Below are positions 41,881 to 50,412 of a stretch of 64,000 bases of DNA, one piece after another; the stretch's first letter is position 1; every line of letters begins with the position of its first letter. Both the position numbers and the translations under genes were made by a program. This DNA is from Anaerolineales bacterium (GTDB taxonomy: Bacteria > Chloroflexota > Anaerolineae > Anaerolineales > Villigracilaceae). The DNA is taken from the NCBI GenBank assembly GCA_014379595.1, contig JACMLM010000048.1, positions 1-64,000 on the forward strand. The letters run 5' to 3'. The notes beneath the pieces are model-generated. The model was not told the origin of the DNA and ran no database searches. It saw only the letters and a list, made by a program, of their open reading frames with translations.

Positions 41881-42230
41881 ACACTTCATATATTGTCTCT
41901 ATGGATGATGACGACTATGTAGATTTATATGAAACCCCGGTTGTATATGTTGAGCAACCAGATATTCCTTTGTGTTCAGCTTTTGATAATCAAGGTTATA
42001 TAATGGATTTAGTTGTTGAAAAAGTAGAAATTCCTCATAAATTCTTATGGCTTACATGGCATTCGGCCTATCAACAAGTGGTACTAAAACAACGTATACC
42101 TCTACTAAAAGATGTTAATACACTTTCTGAAAAATTAATGACTCATTTAATAAAACACAGTCACATACCTCAAAACGAATTAAGAGGTTTGACATTAGAA
42201 TCATTAATTTTATTAGTCAAAGGAACTTAA
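41877..42230 (+). CDS. small protein of unknown function within the beta-oxidation operon
   Basis: This 117-residue protein starts MNTSYIVSMDDDDYVDLYETPVVYVEQ and has no signal peptide or membrane segment. It overlaps the upstream dehydrogenase by 4 bases and ends 5 bases before the next gene's ATG, so it is translated as part of the operon. Its codon usage is more AT-rich than its neighbours. No family is recognised; it could be an orphan gene inserted in the operon. Confidence 0.55.
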   Translation: MNTSYIVSMDDDDYVDLYETPVVYVEQPDIPLCSAFDNQGYIMDLVVEKVEIPHKFLWLTWHSAYQQVVLKQRIPLLKDVNTLSEKLMTHLIKHSHIPQNELRGLTLESLILLVKGT

Positions 42231-42235
42231 TAAAT

Positions 42236-44638
42236 ATGAGATATAAAATATATCGCGCAGTTGTTATTGGTTCAGGCACAATGGGTGCAGCGATTGCCGC
42301 GCATCTTGCGAATATCGGTGTGCCTGTTACATTATTGGATATCGTAGCAAAAGACTCGTCTGATAAAAATAAAATTGTCAAAGAAGGTTGGGATCGTTGT
42401 TTGAAAGCCAAGCCCGCCAACTTGATGTCTGATGAATTAAAGACGTTGGTTACACTTGGAAATTTGGAAGACGATTTCAACGTAGTTGCAGAAGCCGATT
42501 GGGTTTTGGAAGCCGTTGTTGAAAATCTAAAAATCAAACAAGAGTTGATGGCACGCATTGATGAAGTCCGCAAGCCGAATGCGATTGTTTCCACAAATAC
42601 GTCAGGCATTCCGGTCCATGCAATTGCCGAAGATCGCTCGAAGGAATTCAAAAGACATTTTCTCGGCACGCACTTTTTCAACCCGCCCAGGTATTTGAAA
42701 TTGCTTGAAATTATTCCAACTGCTGATACATCCAAAGATGTAATTGAATTTATGTCTCATTTTTGTGAATATCGTTTGGGCAAAGGTATCGTCATTTGCA
42801 AAGATACACCAAACTTTATTGGCAATCGCGTTGCTTTTGGAACAGGCGCATTTGCTATGGATTTCATTCTCAACAATGAATATACCGTTGACGAAGTAGA
42901 CGCTCTCACTGGACCTTTATTGGGTCGCCCAAAAACGGCAACGTTTAGGCTGATAGATTTGGTCGGTGTGGACGTGTGGGATCATGTCGGAAAAAATCTC
43001 GCCCCATTGATTCCACATGACAAACTTGGTCAGCAATATCTCGCTGCTGAAAAGCCGCGCAAGTTAATGGATACATTGCTTGAAAGAAAATGGCTTGGCA
43101 ATAAAACCAAAGTTGGGTTTTATAAAGAAGTTCGCGATGTGGAAGGAAAGAAACAATTTTATTCTTTAGATTTAAATACGTTTGAACATGTAGCTCCAAC
43201 CAAGCCACGCTTTGACTCTGTCAAGGCGGCGAAAGATGTCGAAGATTTGGCTGGCAAGTTGAAGGTCATGTTAGATACGGATGATAAAGCCGCGAAACTT
43301 GTCAAAGCTTTGACTTATCAAAGTTTCCAATATTCATCTTCCATCATCCCTGAAGTTGCGGATACAGCTAAGCCAATTGACGATGCAGTTCGTTGGGGGT
43401 TTTCACATGAAGCAGGTCCATTTGAGATTTGGGATTTGCTTGGTGTGAAAGAGACTGTGAAGCATATGAAAGCAGAAGGATACGCTCCAGCGAAATGGGT
43501 GGATGAAATGTTGAAAGCAGGTGTGGAAACTTTTTATCAATATAAGCGAAGCAGTCCTGCGGACAAAGGCACGAATAAAATTGGCGTGTATGATGTAACC
43601 AAAAAGAAATATGTAAAGTTGAAACAAGATGATAAATTTGTATTCCTGAAAAATTTGCGTGGCACGAAAAAAGAAGTGAACAAGAACGCAGGTGCATCAC
43701 TATTTGACATTGGCGATGGCGTTGGCTTAGTTGAATTTCATACCAAGATGAATGCATTGGATGACGATATTTTCACAATTGCATCAGAAGCATTAGATAG
43801 ACTCGATACTGATTTTGATGGTTTGGTGATCGGCAGTGAAGGTGATAACTTTAGTGCGGGCGCGAATTTGTTTATGGTCGTGGTCGCCGCACAGCAAGGA
43901 ATGTGGGAAACATTGGATAATGCAGTTCGTAGATTACAAGGCTTGAACATGCGAATGCGATATTCCCCGAAACCAGTTGTAGTTGCACCTGCCGGGCTTG
44001 CACTGGGCGGTGGCTGCGAAATCACAATGCACGCTTCACGAGTCGTAGCTGCCTCTGAAACTTATATTGGGTTAGTGGAATTAGGTGCAGGCGTAATCCC
44101 TGCGGGTGCGGGCACAAAAGAATATATGCGTCGTATTATTAACCCTGTAATGAAAGTTGAAAATGCAGAACCATTTCCGTTTATTCAGAAAGCATTTTTA
44201 CAAATTGGGCAAGCCAAAGTTGCCACATCTGCTGAAGAAGCACGCGGAATGGGAATCCTGAATCCGCAAGATCGGATCGTGACCAACCGCGACCATTTGC
44301 TCACAGAAGCGAAGAAAGAAGTTTTGCATTTAGTTGCATCTGGATATCGCGCACCTGCACCAGAAATGATCTACGCTGCAGGGCGTGATATGTTCGGCGC
44401 AATGAAGATTGGTGCGTGGGCATTCAAGGAAGGCAATTACATCACTGAATATGATTCGTACATTGCCACGAAACTTGCACATATCATCGCAGGCGGTGAT
44501 TTGACCAAGCCAACCTGGGTCAGCGAGCAATATATTTTAGATCTGGAACGAGAAGCATTTTTGTCTTTATGTGGCGAAGATAAAACACAGGCAAGAATGT
44601 GGAATATTTTGCAAACGGGTAAACCCTTAAGAAATTAG
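42236..44638 (+). CDS. 3-hydroxyacyl-CoA dehydrogenase / enoyl-CoA hydratase fusion (FadN-type)
   Basis: This 800-residue bifunctional beta-oxidation enzyme has the dehydrogenase part first. The NAD site is VIGSGTMGAAIAAHLANIG (near 8-26), followed by NTSGIPVHAIAED and GTHFFNPPRYLKLLEIIP. The hydratase/isomerase part follows, with DGLVIGSEGDNFSAGANLFMV and PAGLALGGGCEITMHASRVVAA. This order (dehydrogenase then crotonase) is that of Bacillus FadN and the reverse of E. coli FadB. It hydrates enoyl-CoA and oxidises the 3-hydroxyacyl-CoA. It lies between the dehydrogenase set and the thiolase. Confidence 0.9.
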   Translation: MRYKIYRAVVIGSGTMGAAIAAHLANIGVPVTLLDIVAKDSSDKNKIVKEGWDRCLKAKPANLMSDELKTLVTLGNLEDDFNVVAEADWVLEAVVENLKIKQELMARIDEVRKPNAIVSTNTSGIPVHAIAEDRSKEFKRHFLGTHFFNPPRYLKLLEIIPTADTSKDVIEFMSHFCEYRLGKGIVICKDTPNFIGNRVAFGTGAFAMDFILNNEYTVDEVDALTGPLLGRPKTATFRLIDLVGVDVWDHVGKNLAPLIPHDKLGQQYLAAEKPRKLMDTLLERKWLGNKTKVGFYKEVRDVEGKKQFYSLDLNTFEHVAPTKPRFDSVKAAKDVEDLAGKLKVMLDTDDKAAKLVKALTYQSFQYSSSIIPEVADTAKPIDDAVRWGFSHEAGPFEIWDLLGVKETVKHMKAEGYAPAKWVDEMLKAGVETFYQYKRSSPADKGTNKIGVYDVTKKKYVKLKQDDKFVFLKNLRGTKKEVNKNAGASLFDIGDGVGLVEFHTKMNALDDDIFTIASEALDRLDTDFDGLVIGSEGDNFSAGANLFMVVVAAQQGMWETLDNAVRRLQGLNMRMRYSPKPVVVAPAGLALGGGCEITMHASRVVAASETYIGLVELGAGVIPAGAGTKEYMRRIINPVMKVENAEPFPFIQKAFLQIGQAKVATSAEEARGMGILNPQDRIVTNRDHLLTEAKKEVLHLVASGYRAPAPEMIYAAGRDMFGAMKIGAWAFKEGNYITEYDSYIATKLAHIIAGGDLTKPTWVSEQYILDLEREAFLSLCGEDKTQARMWNILQTGKPLRN

Positions 44639-44652
44639 TTTATTGCATATTT

Positions 44653-44682
44653 GTGTACATGTTTACATGTATACATGTACAC
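44653..44682. repeat. palindromic spacer repeat 3 (GTGTACATGT)
   Basis: GTGTACATGT (44653-44662) pairs with ACATGTACAC (44673-44682), followed by a direct repeat of GTATACATGTA. It lies before the thiolase gene and is a more degenerate relative of repeats 1 and 2 (shared GTTTACATGT/GTAAACATGT units). Confidence 0.6.
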
Positions 44683-44707
44683 TGGTATACATGTAAGGAG
44701 AATTATA

Positions 44708-45889
44708 ATGAGAGAAGCAGTTATCGTTAGTGCTGTTAGAACTCCCGTAGGAAAAGCCAAGCGTGGCGGGATGGCAACAGTTCGTCCCGATGAGATGGGT
44801 GCGGCCGTGATTAAAGAATTATTGAATCGCACGCCCAACCTTGACCCTTCTCAAATTGAAGATGTGGTTTTGGGTTGTGCATTCCCTGAAGGTGAGCAAG
44901 GTATGAATGTGGCCCGCACGATTTCTATTCGTGCAGGTTTACCTGATACAGTTCCTGCTGAAACAATTAATCGTTATTGTTCCTCGGGCGTGCAATCCAT
45001 TGCACACGTTGCTCAAGCGATTCGATCTGGTGATATCGAAATTGGAATCGGCGGCGGTGTAGAGTCTATGTCTATGGTGCCGATGATGGGATATAAGTTT
45101 TCGCCCAATCCGCAATTTGCCCAAGACCTTCCGCAGTATTACACCAACATGGGGCTCACTGCTGAAAATATTTCCATCAAATATGGAATCACGCGTGAGC
45201 AACAAGATGAGTTCGCGCTCAAAAGTAATCAGAAAGCCGCGCAGGCAGTTGACTCTGGACTCTTCGATCCTGAATTGATTTCGCTGGATGTTCAAGTTGT
45301 TGATTATGTGGATGGTAAAGCCGAGAAAAGATTTTTCACAGTGAGACGAGATGAAGGTCCGCGCGGTGATTCAACAATGGACGGTCTTTCCAAGCTCAAG
45401 CCTGCTTTCAAGGAAGAGGGCTTTGTCACCGCTGGAAATTCTTCCCAAATGTCTGACGGAGCTTCTGCAGTGATGGTTATGTCATCAGAAAAAGCGTCAC
45501 AGCTAGGATTAAAGCCATTAGCAAGATTCGTTTCCTTCGCAGTAGGAGGCGTTCCACCAGAGTTAATGGGAATTGGTCCGATTGCAGCAATTCCAAAGGC
45601 TTTGAAAATCGCAGGTCTTTCATTGAATGATATTGACCTGATAGAATTAAACGAAGCCTTTGCTGCGCAGTCACTGGCCGTCATGCAAACCTTGGAAATT
45701 GATCCTGAAAAAGTGAATGTCAATGGTGGCGCGATTGCGCTGGGACATCCACTGGGCTGCACAGGCTCAAAATTAACAACACAACTGATCTATGAAATGG
45801 GTCGCCGAAAATCCAAATATGGAATGGTGACCATGTGCATAGGCGGTGGCATGGGCGCCGCAGCGATTTTTGAGAATTTACAAAATTAA
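44708..45889 (+). CDS. fadA: acetyl-CoA acyltransferase (thiolase)
   Basis: This is about 393 residues from ATG 44708 after AAGGAG; the longer frame reading through the spacer repeat is rejected. The catalytic Cys lies in INRYCSSGVQSIAHVAQAI, the His in GGGVESMSMVPM-type and GHPLGCTGSK, and a second active-site Cys in MVTMCIGGGMGAA. It cleaves 3-ketoacyl-CoA with CoA to give acetyl-CoA, the last step of the beta-oxidation cycle encoded by this operon. Symbol given by family and context. Confidence 0.9.
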   Translation: MREAVIVSAVRTPVGKAKRGGMATVRPDEMGAAVIKELLNRTPNLDPSQIEDVVLGCAFPEGEQGMNVARTISIRAGLPDTVPAETINRYCSSGVQSIAHVAQAIRSGDIEIGIGGGVESMSMVPMMGYKFSPNPQFAQDLPQYYTNMGLTAENISIKYGITREQQDEFALKSNQKAAQAVDSGLFDPELISLDVQVVDYVDGKAEKRFFTVRRDEGPRGDSTMDGLSKLKPAFKEEGFVTAGNSSQMSDGASAVMVMSSEKASQLGLKPLARFVSFAVGGVPPELMGIGPIAAIPKALKIAGLSLNDIDLIELNEAFAAQSLAVMQTLEIDPEKVNVNGGAIALGHPLGCTGSKLTTQLIYEMGRRKSKYGMVTMCIGGGMGAAAIFENLQN

Positions 45890-45900
45890 TAATAATGTAG

Positions 45901-45959
45901 GGGCGAGGTCTCCTCGCCCTGTTGAATGGATATAAAAATTGGGCAGGGTTTCCCTGCCC
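45901..45959 (+). repeat. two GC-rich hairpins in a leader
   Basis: GGGCGAGG-TCT-CCTCGCCC (45901-45919) and GGGCAGGG-TTT-CCCTGCCC (45941-45959) lie 21 bases apart between the thiolase and SCP2 genes. They look like a short dispersed repeat unit whose two hairpins differ slightly. They may stabilise or attenuate the transcript. Confidence 0.75.
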
Positions 45960-45985
45960 CTATAAATAACAAGGAGAAATATAAA

Positions 45986-46312
45986 ATGCCCTTAACAATA
46001 TCCGACCTCATGTCCAAAATGCCTGATGCATTTATCCCTGAAAAAGCCGCAGGCTTGGATGCAGTCATTCAATTTAAATTTACAGGTGCAGAGCCAGGTG
46101 ATTGGTATGCAGTAGTTAAAGATGGAAAAGTGGAAGTATCGCAAGGCGAACATGCAACTCCAAAAATGACTCTCACTGCCGATTCTGCCGACTACGTCAA
46201 AATCTTCACAGGTGAATTAGATGGAATGCAAGCCTTCATGCAAGGGAAGTTGAAATTAGCAGGTGATTTGAACCTGGCAATGAAATTGACCCAGATGTTC
46301 AAGATCAAATAG
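45986..46312 (+). CDS. SCP2 sterol-binding-domain protein
   Basis: This 108-residue protein starts MPLTISDLMSKMPDAF after AAGGAGAAAT. It has the SCP2 fold pattern: AVIQFKFTGAEPGDWYAVVKDG, KMTLTADSADYVKIFTGELDGMQAFMQGKLKLAGDLNLAMKLTQMF. The domain binds acyl chains or acyl-CoA in a hydrophobic tunnel and probably delivers or stores substrate for the beta-oxidation enzymes encoded upstream. It is the last gene of the cluster. Confidence 0.9.
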   Translation: MPLTISDLMSKMPDAFIPEKAAGLDAVIQFKFTGAEPGDWYAVVKDGKVEVSQGEHATPKMTLTADSADYVKIFTGELDGMQAFMQGKLKLAGDLNLAMKLTQMFKIK

Positions 46313-46445
46313 GTTGATATCTTTGCAAAGGAGACCTTAGCTTAAGAACTCCCATTCACAACGCCACGTATTTATAGAGTTTTTATATACTCAAATTTGC
46401 TAATTGCCATTAAAATGAGGCAATCTTTTTTTAGGAGCATCAATC

Positions 46446-47288
46446 GTGGACTTTAGCTGGATTTCCCAACCCGAAACTTGGATCGCATTCTTTACCCTCG
46501 TTGCATTGGAATTGGTGCTGGGTGTAGATAACGTAATCTTCATTTCTATTCTTGCAGGAAAACTTCCTCAGCAAGATCAACAACGTGCGCGTACAACTGG
46601 TATTGCACTTGCAGTAATCACACGCATCTTGTTGTTGTTCTCTCTTTCATGGATTATCGGACTCGTTGAGCCATTATTTTCCATCCCATGGCTTGGCGGT
46701 GAGGTAATTGATATTTCAGGACGTGACATCATTCTTCTGGCAGGTGGTCTCTTCCTAATCTGGAAAAGCACACGCGAAATTCACGATAAGTTGGAAGGCA
46801 CAGAAGGCCATGCTTCTGCAAAAGTTGGTGCAACTTTTACAAGTGTCATTATCCAAATCCTGCTGCTTGATATTGTGTTTTCACTAGACTCTGTGATTAC
46901 TGCCGTTGGAATGGTAGATGAACTTGTCATTATGGTTGTTGCGGTGATTGCAGCGGCCCTGGTTATGATTTTCACTGCGGGTCCAATTGCAAAATTTGTG
47001 GAAGAACATCCAACGATCAAAATACTCGCTTTGAGCTTCCTGCTTTTGATCGGTTTTACCCTTGTTGTAGAAGGTTTCCATCAGCATATTCCAAAAGGAT
47101 ACATTTACTTTGCGATGGGCTTCTCGGTTCTTGTGGAAGTTCTCAACTTGCGTGTGCGCAGCACCTCGCCTGTCCATTTGCGTGATGCATACTCGGAAGT
47201 ACCACTTGAACTGCAGCCTGCCGCAGTCGCAGTGCCAGCTAGTACTACAAAGAAAGTAAAATCAAAAGCTAAGACGAAAAAGAAATAG
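46446..47288 (+). CDS. TerC family integral membrane protein
   Basis: This 280-residue protein starts at GTG after an AGGAG site. It has about eight membrane helices and the TerC signature: ALELVLGVDNVIFISILAGKLP near the start and LLDIVFSLDSVITAVGM in the middle, with conserved Asp in the membrane. The Lys-rich tail (KKVKSKAKTKKK) is exposed. Relatives act in metal export (Alx, MeeF-type, often Mn) or tellurite resistance. The 133-base leader holds no recognised riboswitch. A hairpin terminator follows at 47298. Confidence 0.85.
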   Translation: MDFSWISQPETWIAFFTLVALELVLGVDNVIFISILAGKLPQQDQQRARTTGIALAVITRILLLFSLSWIIGLVEPLFSIPWLGGEVIDISGRDIILLAGGLFLIWKSTREIHDKLEGTEGHASAKVGATFTSVIIQILLLDIVFSLDSVITAVGMVDELVIMVVAVIAAALVMIFTAGPIAKFVEEHPTIKILALSFLLLIGFTLVVEGFHQHIPKGYIYFAMGFSVLVEVLNLRVRSTSPVHLRDAYSEVPLELQPAAVAVPASTTKKVKSKAKTKKK

Positions 47289-47297
47289 ATTAAAAAT

Positions 47298-47328
47298 AAA
47301 ACGTCCTCCAATATTTGGAGGACGTTTT
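47298..47328. terminator. hairpin terminator
   Basis: A 14-bp stem (47298-47311 with 47315-47328) with a 3-base loop and T-run. Sited between convergent terC and thrB genes. Confidence 0.9.
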
Positions 47329-48213
47329 TTATATTCGGTGAGTACCCCGTGTTGAAGGCTTTGTTACTACATCTTTTGTTTTAATTCCACGTTCATGAAA
47401 AACTTGGGCGATTTCCTTCCTGGCTCTTTCAGCATTCTCGGGTATGACAAAATTTATAATAGATGGTCCTGCTCCTGAAAGTGCGGCTGCTCCAAATTGT
47501 TTTGCTGTTTTATACGCCGCCATTCCGCCTGAAATGTGTTTCAAGCGATAAGGTTGGTGAATACGATCATCCATTACTTTTTGAAGCAGGTCAAGATCAC
47601 CGCCTCGTAGTGCATCTACAACAAGTACGGCACGGCCAATATTGTGAATCGCATCTGCCCTGGAAACAGATTTTGGCAAAACTGCCCGTGCCATGCGTGT
47701 GGGCCAATCTACAATTGGTTTTACGATCACTAATGTGATGTCTGGGATTTCATATCGTTTGGTAATGATCTCTTCACGAGCCATTACCGAGACCACCAGC
47801 CCGCCAAGTAATGCAGGTGCAACATTATCAGGGTGTCCCTCCATATCTGTTGCAAGTTTCAAAATTTCATTTTCATTAAGTAGATTGCCCAATATTTCAT
47901 TTGCACCGAACAAACCCGATACAATTGCCGCTGCACTGGAACCAAGTCCACTGCTCATTAAAATTTTATTGTCGGCATAAATTTTTACGCCGCTCATTGG
48001 CTTGCCGCATACTTCATATACAAGCGCATATGCTTTCGTTAGTAAATTTTTTGTGCCTTTGTTTAACTTCTCTGCGCCTTCACCAGTTACTTGATATATC
48101 AATTTATTGGCAGGCTCGAAAGAAATCTCATTCCAAACATCCAAAGCCAGACCCAGACAGTCGAAGCCTGGGCCTAAATTTGCGGAGGTAGCAGGAACTC
48201 GGATTTTTATCAT
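47329..48213 (-). CDS. thrB: homoserine kinase
   Basis: This is about 294 residues from ATG 48213, starting MIKIRVPATSANLGPGFDCLGLALD, the usual N-terminus of ThrB. The GHMP-kinase ATP loop is IYADNKILMSSGLGSSAAAIVSGL. The final GAAALSGAGPSIINFV is the third conserved GHMP motif. It phosphorylates L-homoserine with ATP in threonine synthesis. The divergent neighbour is threonine synthase. A TATAAT (48221-48226, minus strand) lies seven bases before the ATG, with TTGAGT 18 bases further, suggesting a leaderless transcript. A GTG start at 48246 is less likely. Confidence 0.95.
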   Translation of the reverse strand: MIKIRVPATSANLGPGFDCLGLALDVWNEISFEPANKLIYQVTGEGAEKLNKGTKNLLTKAYALVYEVCGKPMSGVKIYADNKILMSSGLGSSAAAIVSGLFGANEILGNLLNENEILKLATDMEGHPDNVAPALLGGLVVSVMAREEIITKRYEIPDITLVIVKPIVDWPTRMARAVLPKSVSRADAIHNIGRAVLVVDALRGGDLDLLQKVMDDRIHQPYRLKHISGGMAAYKTAKQFGAAALSGAGPSIINFVIPENAERARKEIAQVFHERGIKTKDVVTKPSTRGTHRI

Positions 48214-48220
48214 CACAACA

Positions 48221-48250
48221 ATTATAATCGCCTTGTTTCGATACACTCAA
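48221..48250 (-). promoter_or_regulatory. thrB promoter, apparently leaderless
   Basis: TTGAGT (48250-48245) and TATAAT (48226-48221) are separated by 18 bases on the minus strand. The ATG of thrB follows the -10 by only seven bases. Confidence 0.6.
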
Positions 48251-48279
48251 CACGCCGCATTCTTAAACTTGGAGTTGAT

Positions 48280-49314
48280 ATGACATACCAGGGCTTGATC
48301 CATCGCTATGGGCAGTATCTTGACTTACCCGCCCACACTAAAAATATTTCCCTGCTCGAAGGGAATACTCCGTTAATTCCCATGCCGCGTTTGAGCAGGG
48401 AATTGGGTTGTGAATTATTTGTTAAATATGAAGGCTTGAATCCAACAGGTTCCTTCAAAGATCGCGGCATGACGGCGGCGATTAGTGAAGCTGTCGGTCG
48501 AGGCGCACAGACTGTGATTTGTGCGTCTACTGGTAATACTGCTGCGTCTGCTGCTGCATATGCAGCTCGTGCTGGCATCCGTTCGATTGTATTAATTCCA
48601 GAAGGTAAAGTTGCGATTGGTAAACTTGCAGGTGCGATTGCTTATGGGGCAGAGGTGATTCAAATCCAAGGGTCATTTGATGATGCGCTTACGCTCGTTG
48701 TCGAGATCACTGAGAAAACTCCCATTGCATTGGTCAACTCAATAAACCCTTTCCGCATTGAAGGGCAGAAGACTGCTGCCTTTGAAATTTGTGATGATCT
48801 TGGCTCTGCACCTGATTGGTTGTGTTTGCCTGTTGGGAATGCAGGAAATATCACATCTTACTGGGCAGGCTTCAAGCAATATGAAGAAGGGCTGCCAGGC
48901 GTGTTGGGTGTGCAAGCTGCGGGAGCAGCTCCACTTGTTTTAGGTCATTCTGTAGAAAAGCCTGAAACCATCGCGACAGCCATTCGTATAGGCAAACCAG
49001 CGCGTGGAGAGCAGGCCTTGGTTGCTGCTCAAGAATCAAATGGGAAAATTATAGCAGTTTCGGATGAGCAGATTTTGTCAGCACAAAAAATATTGGCATC
49101 AGAAGGGGTTTGGGTGGAGCCAGCATCTGCTGCAGGGCTGGCTGGCTTATTGGCAGAGTCAGCTGTCGGCAAGATTGAAGCGAAAGGCAAAAGAGTCGTC
49201 ATAGTCTGCACAGGTCATGGCATGAAAGACCCATCCATTATCACCGAGTCGTTTCAATCCCCAAAAATAATTCCTGCGAATTACGAAGCATTAATGGATG
49301 TGATCGGTTTATAG
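48280..49314 (+). CDS. thrC: threonine synthase
   Basis: This 344-residue PLP enzyme starts MTYQGLIHRYGQYLDLP. It has SLLEGNTPLIPMPRLSRELG, the Lys-containing NPTGSFKDRGMTAAI (Schiff-base Lys near 62), CASTGNTAASAAAYAARAG for phosphate binding, and EPASAAGLAGLLA. It converts O-phosphohomoserine to threonine. A TTGGAGT site precedes the ATG. It is transcribed divergently from thrB, which supplies its substrate. Confidence 0.95.
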   Translation: MTYQGLIHRYGQYLDLPAHTKNISLLEGNTPLIPMPRLSRELGCELFVKYEGLNPTGSFKDRGMTAAISEAVGRGAQTVICASTGNTAASAAAYAARAGIRSIVLIPEGKVAIGKLAGAIAYGAEVIQIQGSFDDALTLVVEITEKTPIALVNSINPFRIEGQKTAAFEICDDLGSAPDWLCLPVGNAGNITSYWAGFKQYEEGLPGVLGVQAAGAAPLVLGHSVEKPETIATAIRIGKPARGEQALVAAQESNGKIIAVSDEQILSAQKILASEGVWVEPASAAGLAGLLAESAVGKIEAKGKRVVIVCTGHGMKDPSIITESFQSPKIIPANYEALMDVIGL

Positions 49315-49377
49315 TACCGACGTACCTTTCTTAGATACGTGGGTGTTCTTATAATTGAAATTAGAAGGAGATCATAA

Positions 49378-50337
49378 ATGTTTTTTAACGAATGGAATAT
49401 CCTTGTAGTTGATGACGAGCCTGATGTACTTGCTGTCACCAGGCTGGCTTTAAGAGATGTGAAAGTTTACGGCCTGCCTGTAAAGATCCATACTGCGAGC
49501 AGTAAAGCTGAAGCAATTGAATTATTGAAAGGCCCACTTTCTCTACAAGGCTCTTTGGAGCCAATTGTAGCTGTTGCCTTGGTGGATGTAGTGATGGAAA
49601 GTGACCACGCCGGCCTTGAGTTGTGCAAATATATCCGTGAAGAAGCAAAAGGCCATTCGGTGCAGTTATATATCCGTACCGGGCAACCAGGCGTTGCTCC
49701 TGAACGAAAAATAATAGATGACTATGATATTTCTGGCTATTTCACCAAAGTGGAATTAAGTGAGCAGAAATTGTATACACTTGTGAAGAGCGGCGTTCGA
49801 CAATGGTTTACAAGTTGGTATGCCCTAATGACCGAAGCCACGACAAATAGTATTGTGACACATTCTGGTTCACGCAAGGAATTCTTGGAAAATGGTCTTG
49901 GTTGGTTCGGCGAACCTGGTCCACAGGAGTCTGAAGGTGTGACGGGCTATGTGTTTGATAAGAACCTTGTTATCAGCGATTACCCTGATCAGATCAAACC
50001 TTTACATGATCGTCTTAATGTTTTAAAGCCTGTTATTCAAACACCGGAAGGTCATAAGCTTGCGATGGATGAGATGGGAAACGTGTTGGTGAAAACTGTA
50101 AAGACCAAGACTACAGCAGATTATGTTTATGTGGGTGAAGCTTTAATGGTAATGCCTCGTTTATTACTAGACCTGACATTTCAAAGCGGTTTGAATATTT
50201 CCACTTTATGGAAGAAAATTACCGATGGCGAGAAGATGAAAGTTGCGTCAAAGTCCACAAAAAAGAAGTCTGTCAAAAAGGCAGCCAAAAAACTTGTTAA
50301 AAAGACTGTAAAGAAAGTTTCAAAAAATAAACGATAA
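49378..50337 (+). CDS. response regulator, DUF3369-type receiver
   Basis: This 319-residue protein has a receiver domain: NILVVDDEPDVLAVTRLALRDV (acidic pocket), VALVDVVMESDHAGLELCKYIREE (phospho-Asp near 63) and YIRTGQPGVAPERKIIDDYDISGYFTKVELS. The last motif is characteristic of regulators with DUF3369-like extensions. The middle part (about 150-290) is an unknown sensor-like domain. The C-terminus is Lys-rich with repeated KKxVKKxxKK, which could bind nucleic acid or membrane. It lies just before the histidine kinase gene and is probably its partner. Confidence 0.85.
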   Translation: MFFNEWNILVVDDEPDVLAVTRLALRDVKVYGLPVKIHTASSKAEAIELLKGPLSLQGSLEPIVAVALVDVVMESDHAGLELCKYIREEAKGHSVQLYIRTGQPGVAPERKIIDDYDISGYFTKVELSEQKLYTLVKSGVRQWFTSWYALMTEATTNSIVTHSGSRKEFLENGLGWFGEPGPQESEGVTGYVFDKNLVISDYPDQIKPLHDRLNVLKPVIQTPEGHKLAMDEMGNVLVKTVKTKTTADYVYVGEALMVMPRLLLDLTFQSGLNISTLWKKITDGEKMKVASKSTKKKSVKKAAKKLVKKTVKKVSKNKR

Positions 50338-50412
50338 TCAATTTTCAATTTTCAATATCTATTCAGACACTTTGCAATCAGAGTGTAACTTTGTGGCGGG
50401 AACCCATATTTC

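Noticed and set aside
46313-46445. Possible yybP-ykoY (Mn) riboswitch ahead of the TerC gene
   Set aside because: TerC genes often carry one, but the leader has no clear conserved loops; only an AAGGAGACC stretch and a loose GGAG/CTCC pairing are visible.
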